From Camarhynchus parvulus (Eukaryota > Chordata > Aves > Passeriformes > Thraupidae), in the NCBI RefSeq assembly GCF_901933205.1, contig NC_044572.1, positions 20,732,501-20,796,500 on the forward strand: a stretch of DNA of 64,000 nt, written 5' to 3'. Below, in pieces: positions 60,701 to 64,000 of the stretch; position 1 is the stretch's first letter; each line of letters opens with the position of its first letter. The position numbers were made by a program, and so were the translations under genes. The notes under the pieces are model-generated. The model saw only the letters and a list, made by a program, of their open reading frames with translations, ran no database searches and was not told the origin of the DNA.

Positions 60701-63050
60701 ATAAGCCCTACATATGACAAAACACCATGGGAGCTGGCAGCACAGCCAACAATCCATTAGAAGGAGTTACAAAGCAGCACATAGCTCTTATGGTGACCAG
60801 GACTAAGCTGTTTGTTATATGCATACATTAAAACATAGCAGTGAACACATAAATGGCTAAAATTCTAAATAAGGACTTTCATAAATAATAATTTTAGCTA
60901 AACTGGTGCATGAAACCTTTTTGATTTGTCAATACCAAAGCACAAGCCAATGGCAGAAAATTATTGACCTTTTACTGTGTCCTGTTTCTCTGTTCTCCCC
61001 ATGATGAATTTGGAACAGGGGTCTGGGAGCTGGCTTTGGGAGTATTTATCCCACAGAAAATGTTTGCAACAGAGGCCTTCCAGGTGACCCAGAATACAAA
61101 AAAACACCATTAAAAATTCACCATTAAAAGCAAAAGTGTTTTAGTAGTTAGAATGGCTAGAGAGCAGACATGGAAATTATGGAAATTATCTGCCTTAGAC
61201 ATGAAAGGGCTGAAGTGTAGCTCCATGTCTCTCCTGTAAATTGTTATGCAATTAAAGAGTTAAGCATAGACATTGCTACCCTGCAGCTGTGCTGTGCTAG
61301 AAAGCAGATCTCAGAGATCTGTGGCAACCAGCTTAAATGATTATTTTTGCTTGCTCTCTCAGTTCTATTTATAATTAGTCTAAACCTGCCTATTTGGTAG
61401 GAACTATTTAATTTCTTATATTGGCAACATTCAGGACATGAAATGGGGAAATGGAGGACCAGAATGTGTTCCCAGGCTCATCAAATTCAGTCCACAATTT
61501 TGTGTCACTCCCCCTTTTTTTATCCCTATGTCCTTTTTTTTTTTTTAGCTAAAAGCTCCATAATGTGGACCCCTCCTTAAACTGATCAAACTGTATCTTA
61601 AGAACCAAACTTAAGGTACGGTTTGGACTGTTTCCTCCTTTCTGAATCTGTTATGCTGATTGGATCATTACTCTAGAAACTTATTTCTTAATAAAAATTT
61701 CTCCTAATTTCTTTGTATCAGTACTCATGGACATTTTTTAACTTCTGAATTTGTCCTGTCATTGAGAATGTGTTCTATTTTTCCTTTCTTCATGCTTCTT
61801 GATGTTTGTCTGGACTTGCTAAGCCAAACAAGTTAAGCTCTTCTAGTGTCACTTGCCTACCAATCTACTAATTTCCTGCTATCTCCACAATCTCTGTCTT
61901 ACTTGTTCCCATTTGATTTTCAGAACCTCAGTGCCCATGGTTATCCACATTTTCCCAGGTGACGTGTCACCATTGCCTTGTGCAGTGGCATCAGCATTTC
62001 AAGTTTTGTCTGAAAACACCTGGCACAGTTCACATTCCCTCTTGCCCTTTTTTGCAGCCATATCACAAACTTTACTCATTGACTGTGATCAACTAATAGA
62101 CAACAATTCTTCTTTCCAAACAAAGTTTCATACTATTTTATAGCAACTATTTTTATTCCTAGACTTTATGTCTGTGCTTTGAAAAGAGCTTCTTTTTAAT
62201 TATTGCTTAGATTCTACCTTAGCATTAGTTCACACTATTTTCTTCTTCCCAGCTTATACATTGCTCAGAAAAAAAAGTTCATTTAGATGTAAGACCTTAA
62301 GTAAAGCTCTTGTACCCTCAAATTCTAAGGATTATACTACTTTCTAACTTATTGTCACTTGTAGCCCAGAAAATGGGAAAAGAAATTTAGATATAAAATC
62401 CCCTCAAATAGTTTTGACCATGGGGAATGCTTGAAAACAATGTAGCTTCTCCTCATAGCTAGAAACCATGTTTAGTTTCCATCACCACTGCTTTTCAGAA
62501 ATTCAGGAATCCTACCTTTCATTTTCAGCAAGACATCCCTTTCAGTTTCCATTCTCTGCTTACTTGGGCTTTAGGACAAAGCCATCTAGGCAGGTGAAAC
62601 TGCTTTTATGTTGCCTATTTATTACAGACACAGTGTTGTGGTAAAAACTGAACAAATCAACTCAAATGTAAGAAATCCCCCGAAATAGCTGGATCCTGGT
62701 TTTAGTTTATACTGTTGACATTCAGCAGTGAGATGTGTCCAGGAAGAGTTATAATGCACAGGAACACAGGATGTTTGCTCCTCTGCCTGTTGAAAATAGA
62801 AATTTCCTGTTAATTTAGCAGACATATGACATTAATTCATCTTTGTTTCTTTTCTTTTTAAAGTTTGCTCGCACAACTACACGGCTGACACTGGTGTGCT
62901 GACATCTCCCAACTACCCCAGCAATTACCCAGTCCGCACGGAGTGCACCTACACCATCGCAGTGGGGATCAACAGGCGCATCGTACTCAGCTTCACCGAC
63001 TTCACCCTGGAGGGCAACAAACGCTGCACAGAGGACTATGTAGAAATCAG
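27667..63050 (+). CDS. CUBN: Cubilin (intrinsic factor-cobalamin receptor), 5' 23 coding exons; gene continues beyond window
   Basis: The 23 exons listed below splice in frame to 1113 residues plus two bases of the next codon. Order: signal peptide (1 to about 22), propeptide with furin site RQKR (31-34), N-terminal coiled/trimerisation region (about 35-130), eight EGF domains (134-468), then CUB1 (475-588), CUB2 (592-703), CUB3 (710-821), CUB4 (823-934), CUB5 (937-1047) and the first half of CUB6 (from 1053). CUB1 begins at residue 474/475, the same place as in human cubilin (about 3620 residues, 27 CUB domains). Known role: a peripheral apical membrane receptor that trimerises, is anchored by amnionless and works with megalin to take up intrinsic factor-B12, albumin, transferrin and apoA-I; in birds it also acts in yolk-sac uptake. 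CUB5-8 bind intrinsic factor. There are no internal stops or frameshifts. One donor is GC rather than GT, and one acceptor is tandem. Confidence 0.97.
27940..28069 (+). CDS. CUBN: CUBN exon 2: N-terminal amnionless-binding region
   Basis: Residues 41-83 include [20 protein letters not shown] and [20 protein letters not shown]. It aligns closely with the human segment ERGNLVF...IEFRTG. An extra cysteine, Cys53 (27977-27979), is present. The acceptor is ACACAACAG and the donor GTGATA. Confidence 0.95.
28386..28478 (+). CDS. CUBN: CUBN exon 3: coiled-coil-like trimerisation segment
   Basis: 31 in-frame codons (residues 84-114), including [20 protein letters not shown] and QITLLTSK with heptad-like spacing of hydrophobic residues. 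The acceptor ends TTTAG at 28385 and the donor is GTGAGC. Confidence 0.9.
29377..29415 (+). CDS. CUBN: CUBN exon 4: 13-residue microexon-like exon
   Basis: A 39-base exon encodes [13 protein letters not shown] (residues 115-127), matching the human QLNSKLVDLERKFQGLQQ region. It is flanked by TTTTGCAG and GTAAGT. Both boundaries are phase 0, so skipping would keep frame. Confidence 0.92.
30177..30278 (+). CDS. CUBN: CUBN exon 5: EGF1
   Basis: Residues 128-161, [20 protein letters not shown] then [14 protein letters not shown]. Five of the six EGF1 cysteines (134, 139, 145, 154, 156) are here; the sixth, in GPLC, is in exon 6. Confidence 0.96.
31147..31250 (+). CDS. CUBN: CUBN exon 6: end of EGF1, start of EGF2
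   Basis: [20 protein letters not shown], then [19 protein letters not shown] is a calcium-binding EGF start. It ends in a split Ser codon, with donor GTAACT at 31251. Confidence 0.96.
31251..34789. other. CUBN intron 6
   Basis: A 3.5 kb intron. It holds a GC-richer stretch (about 31388-31680) without a recognised function and the SINE at 31738-31868. The open frame at 31871-32347 on the minus strand (158 codons, the longest in the window) has no family similarity and I treat it as chance. Confidence 0.75.
31738..31868 (+). mobile_element. TguSINE1-type SINE (tRNA-Ile-like head, CR1-like tail)
   Basis: The head TGGTCAGAGCAGGGTGCTAA resembles tRNA-Ile (D arm to anticodon arm). The tail GACTTGATGGTCCTTGTGGG then TCCCTTCCAACTCAGAATA resembles a CR1 3' end. 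It is intronic and sense to CUBN. The start is approximate. Confidence 0.85.
34790..34916 (+). CDS. CUBN: CUBN exon 7: end of EGF2, start of EGF3
   Basis: [19 protein letters not shown] then [20 protein letters not shown] and PNR (residues 197-238). It matches human CHCPPETYGPQC...DDCEGG. The acceptor ends CTATTAG and the donor is GTAAGG. Confidence 0.96.
36345..36513 (+). CDS. CUBN: CUBN exon 8: end of EGF3 and EGF4
   Basis: [20 protein letters not shown] closes EGF3, and [20 protein letters not shown] then [15 protein letters not shown] makes most of EGF4 (residues 239-294). DIDEC is a calcium-binding EGF signature. Confidence 0.97.
37239..37370 (+). CDS. CUBN: CUBN exon 9: end of EGF4 and EGF5
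   Basis: [20 protein letters not shown], then [20 protein letters not shown] and CPP (residues 296-338). The acceptor ends CTTTTTAG and the donor is GTAAAA. Confidence 0.97.
38541..38636 (+). CDS. CUBN: CUBN exon 10: end of EGF5, start of EGF6
   Basis: [20 protein letters not shown] then [11 protein letters not shown] (residues 340-370). The acceptor ends CTGAACAG and the donor is GTATGA. Confidence 0.95.
39179..39300 (+). CDS. CUBN: CUBN exon 11: end of EGF6, start of EGF7
   Basis: [20 protein letters not shown] then [20 protein letters not shown] (residues 372-411). TGxGYGPNGC is shared with human cubilin. The acceptor is CTCCCAAG, an uncommon AAG type, set by frame and by the split Gly codon. 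The donor is GTAAGT. Confidence 0.95.
40113..40192 (+). mobile_element. CR1 LINE 3' end, short copy
   Basis: TTGGTAGTGTTAGGTTAACA, then GATTCGATGATCTTAAGGGT and CTTTTCCAA: the 3' terminus of another avian CR1 subfamily. The 5' limit is uncertain. Confidence 0.75.
41143..41176. repeat. Perfect 15-bp inverted repeat with 4-base loop
   Basis: The left arm (41143-41157) is TCTGAATGGCTAAAA and the right arm (41162-41176) is its exact reverse complement. The loop is GGGA. It lies 245 bases before CUBN exon 12. Confidence 0.9.
41421..41607 (+). CDS. CUBN: CUBN exon 12: end of EGF7 and EGF8
   Basis: [19 protein letters not shown], then [20 protein letters not shown] and [15 protein letters not shown] (residues 412-473). 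It is notably GC-richer than its surroundings. EGF8 is followed directly by CUB1. Confidence 0.97.
43348..43466 (+). CDS. CUBN: CUBN exon 13: CUB1, first part
   Basis: [20 protein letters not shown] and, further on, [12 protein letters not shown] (residues 474-513). It has the first CUB cysteine pair (475 and 503). Acceptor TTTTTGCAG, donor GTAAAG. Confidence 0.95.
43808..43952 (+). mobile_element. TguSINE1-type SINE
   Basis: tRNA-Ile-like head GTTGGTCAGAGCCTGGTGCT with a degraded B-box region, then the CR1-like tail TGGGTCCCTTCCAGCTCAGA and a TTCTGTGATTCTGTGA end. It lies in the intron after CUB1 exon 13, sense orientation. Confidence 0.88.
44281..44312. repeat. (TG)n(TA)n microsatellite
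   Basis: Alternating TG then TA dinucleotides in the intron between exons 13 and 14. Confidence 0.85.
44928..45159 (+). CDS. CUBN: CUBN exon 14: CUB1, second part
   Basis: [20 protein letters not shown], then [20 protein letters not shown] and [20 protein letters not shown] (residues 514-590). It has the second cysteine pair, QC...YC. The Asp in IHDG is in the calcium-site position of CUB domains. Confidence 0.96.
46386..46567 (+). CDS. CUBN: CUBN exon 15: CUB2, first part
   Basis: [20 protein letters not shown], then [14 protein letters not shown] and [18 protein letters not shown] (residues 591-651). Very close to human CUB2. Acceptor CTGTTAG, donor GTAAAG. Confidence 0.97.
47357..47519 (+). 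CDS. CUBN: CUBN exon 16: CUB2, second part
   Basis: [18 protein letters not shown], then [20 protein letters not shown] (residues 652-705). IRDG and HSDDS carry calcium-site acidic residues. The next intron is only about 196 bases. Confidence 0.97.
47716..47906 (+). CDS. CUBN: CUBN exon 17: CUB3, first part (tandem acceptor)
   Basis: [20 protein letters not shown], then [16 protein letters not shown] and [19 protein letters not shown] (residues 706-769). The acceptor is TAGCAG: splicing at 47715 gives Ala-Glu and at 47718 gives Glu alone, both in frame. Donor GTGATT. Confidence 0.95.
48372..48475 (+). mobile_element. CR1 LINE 3' end
   Basis: TTTAGTGGTGGGCTTGGCCA, then AGATCCTTTCCAACCTTGAT and the terminal GATTCTATGATTCTAT repeat. 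Confidence 0.85.
48580..48724. repeat. Intronic duplicated segment, copy A
   Basis: It shares with 48918-49067 the order TTGGAATGTTT, ATATGGAAAATGTAATAATA, TCAGTACTTAGTGCAATCCA, TTGAGGTGACTTTT and CTAGCTCTCTCTTCATTGGT. An (AAT)n run is longer in this copy. It is in direct orientation, about 338 bases apart (edges approximate). Confidence 0.9.
48918..49067. repeat. Intronic duplicated segment, copy B
   Basis: This is the second direct copy of the segment at 48580-48724. It has a shorter (AAT)n run and a small insertion in the TTTTTGTTTTACTC region. Confidence 0.9.
51533..51689 (+). CDS. CUBN: CUBN exon 18: CUB3, second part
   Basis: [20 protein letters not shown], then [20 protein letters not shown] and YQV (residues 770-821). 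Acceptor GATGACTAG, donor GTAAGT. Confidence 0.96.
51917..52048 (+). mobile_element. TguSINE1-type SINE
   Basis: The tRNA-Ile-like head GGTTAGAGCATGGTGCTAAA carries a recognisable B box (GGGTTTGATCC). The CR1-like tail follows: GTGGGTCCCTTCCAACACAG and AATATTCTGTGATA. Sense to CUBN, in the intron after CUB3. Confidence 0.9.
52464..52642 (+). CDS. CUBN: CUBN exon 19: CUB4, first part
   Basis: [20 protein letters not shown], then [20 protein letters not shown] and SCDSDYIE (residues 822-881). Acceptor CTTGGCAG, donor GTAAGG. Confidence 0.97.
53098..53260 (+). CDS. CUBN: CUBN exon 20: CUB4, second part
   Basis: [20 protein letters not shown], then [20 protein letters not shown] and YWPLDT (residues 882-935). 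The usual SDxS calcium-site Asp near FRASS is absent, as I recall it is in human CUB4. Confidence 0.95.
53501..53717 (+). CDS. CUBN: CUBN exon 21: CUB5, first part
   Basis: [20 protein letters not shown], then [20 protein letters not shown] and [20 protein letters not shown] (residues 936-1007). [10 protein letters not shown] is shared with human CUB5, in the intrinsic factor-binding CUB5-8 block. The exon ends inside the LGRYCG segment. Confidence 0.97.
53718..54717. other. CUBN intron 21
   Basis: A 1.0 kb intron, GTAAAT donor and GCTGCAG acceptor, with no recognised repeat or exon. Confidence 0.8.
54718..54848 (+). CDS. CUBN: CUBN exon 22: CUB5, second part
   Basis: [20 protein letters not shown], then [20 protein letters not shown] and DASK (residues 1008-1051). 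It matches human [16 protein letters not shown]. Donor GTAATA. Confidence 0.97.
55478..55605 (+). mobile_element. CR1 LINE fragment, truncated at both ends
   Basis: GGAATTTTTTCACGGAAAGG, then GAGAGGTGGTGGAGTCACCA and ATGGCACTCAGTGCTATGG: the region before the CR1 3' terminus. The terminal repeat itself is missing. Confidence 0.85.
57757..57772. repeat. Poly-A run
   Basis: Sixteen A in a row in CUBN intron 22. No retroposon body could be identified next to it. Confidence 0.7.
62864..63050 (+). CDS. CUBN: CUBN exon 23: CUB6, first part (GC donor)
   Basis: [20 protein letters not shown], then [20 protein letters not shown] and CTEDYVEI with a split Arg (residues 1052-1113). The domain has Cys1053, Cys1079 and Cys1106. 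The exon is GC-rich compared with its surroundings. The donor is AG|GCAAGG; reading on instead reaches TGA at 63076-63078. The second half of CUB6 lies beyond the window. Confidence 0.94.
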
Positions 63051-63359
63051 GCAAGGCTCATTATTTCTCTTGTCCTGAGTATTGGTTTGTATGTTGTCCA
63101 AACCCACTTAAGCGTGTTCAGAATCTTTATTTTAGCTGTACATCTTGCTGTCATTGTGGGAAAAGGACTTAGCAGAGAGCTTTAAAGGCGACCTATTGCT
63201 GCTCTCATACTTCTGTGTTGTCAGCTTTCCCACTTGATAAATTCCAGTTCTGAGAGCAAGTGGAGTGTGTGGACTGTGTTCTCATGCACTGCATTTGGGT
63301 TGTTTTCCTTAGTGCAGAAACAAGGAGTTTTATTGCCTGCTTTGTGACATGTTCTCCAT
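63051..63359. other. CUBN intron 23, start
   Basis: The intron begins with GCAAGG. No feature is recognised before the CR1 fragment that follows. Confidence 0.7.
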
Positions 63360-64000
63360 GATGTTTGAAAAGTTGTGGCAGTCAGGTGAAGTTCCAGGTG
63401 ACTGGAAAAGGAGAAACCATTGTACCTATCCTTTAAAAGGGTAGAAAAGAGGACCCTGGGAAATATTGAGCTGTCTGCCTCACCTCTGTGCCTGGGAATG
63501 TCATGGAACAGATCCTCCTAGAAGCTCTGCTAAGGCACATGGAAGACAAGGAGGTGGCTGTAGACAGCCAGCACGACTGCACCAAAGGCATTCTTGACCA
63601 ACCCAGTGGCCTCCTGTGATGGAATGACTACATCAGTGGATGAATGAGCAGCTACAGATGTCATCTCTGTGGACTTCTGTAAAGCTTTTGACACAGTCCC
63701 CCACAACATTCTTCTCACTAAACTGGAGAGAGATAGATTGGATAAGTGGATGGTTTGGAAGAAGAGGAGTTGATTGGATTGTCACATCCAGAGGATAGTA
63801 GTCAATGGCTTGATGTGCATATGAGATCTCTGACAAGAGATCCCTCAGGGGTCTGTTATGGGATCAGAGTTATTTAGTATCTTCATTAATGACATAGACA
63901 GTGGGGTCAAGTGCACCCTCAGCAAGTTTGCAGGTGACATCAAGCTGAGTGGTGCATCTGACACACATGAAGGACACGATGCCATCCAGAGGGACCTGGA
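63360..64000 (+). mobile_element. CR1 LINE reverse-transcriptase fragment, inactivated; runs off the window
   Basis: The translation shows CR1 ORF2 reverse transcriptase in pieces: GEVPGDWKR-like, YLSF/CKAFDTVPHNILLTKLE (63675-63728), then [18 protein letters not shown] and [16 protein letters not shown]. There are internal stops and frameshifts. The catalytic FADD motif reads FAGD (63927-63938), so it is dead. Sense to CUBN, and the 5' edge is approximate. Confidence 0.92.

Larger units (their letters stand above)
54849..62863. other. CUBN intron 22 (8.0 kb)
   Basis: This is the largest intron in the window. It holds a CR1 fragment (55478-55605) and an A run (57757-57772). I see no missing exon: CUB5 closes before it and CUB6 opens after it. 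The remainder is AT-rich non-coding DNA. Confidence 0.8.

Noticed and set aside
1..64000. CRISPR arrays, defence islands, operons or other prokaryotic systems
   Set aside because: Spliced exons, avian retroelements and AT-rich introns show vertebrate nuclear DNA. No regularly spaced repeats were seen.

Overview
The window is vertebrate nuclear DNA, most probably from a passerine bird. Exons are short and flanked by GT/GC-AG splice sites, introns are AT-rich, and there are several CR1 LINE fragments with the typical avian 3' end. Three short elements join a tRNA-Ile-like head to a CR1 tail, the architecture of the zebra-finch-type SINE TguSINE1. Most of the open frames longer than 60 codons are chance or shadow frames. 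The real coding content was found by reading splice sites and conserved protein families.

Two genes lie head to tail on the + strand. (1) Positions 1408-18391 carry the last eight coding exons of TRDMT1 (DNMT2, the tRNA-Asp cytosine-38 methyltransferase). The exons with the start codon and the catalytic PCQ motif lie before the window. The ENV motif, the Dnmt2-specific CFT motif, the C-terminal domain and the stop codon are present. (2) Positions 27667-63050 carry the first 23 coding exons of CUBN (cubilin), the endocytic receptor of kidney proximal tubule, intestine and yolk sac. These encode a signal peptide, a furin site, the N-terminal trimerisation/amnionless-binding region, eight EGF domains, five complete CUB domains (CUB1-CUB5) and the first half of CUB6, 1113 residues plus a split codon. 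All exon phases join without a break. The rest of CUBN lies beyond the window. The order TRDMT1 then CUBN on one strand is the same as in mammals.

The roughly 9.3 kb between the genes (18392-27666) has no recognisable gene. It holds the TRDMT1 3' UTR with polyadenylation signals, a probable solo LTR near 24.0-24.3 kb and the presumed CUBN promoter. The introns hold CR1 fragments, the three SINEs, a 25-bp tandem duplication, microsatellites, a 150-bp duplicated segment and a 15-bp perfect hairpin.

The two genes have unrelated functions (tRNA modification and endocytosis). I found no new multi-gene system. The points most worth checking are small: a GC-AG intron and a NAGNAG acceptor in CUBN, an extra cysteine in the cubilin N-terminal region, a CUB6 cysteine that human cubilin may lack, the intronic hairpin and the intronic duplication.
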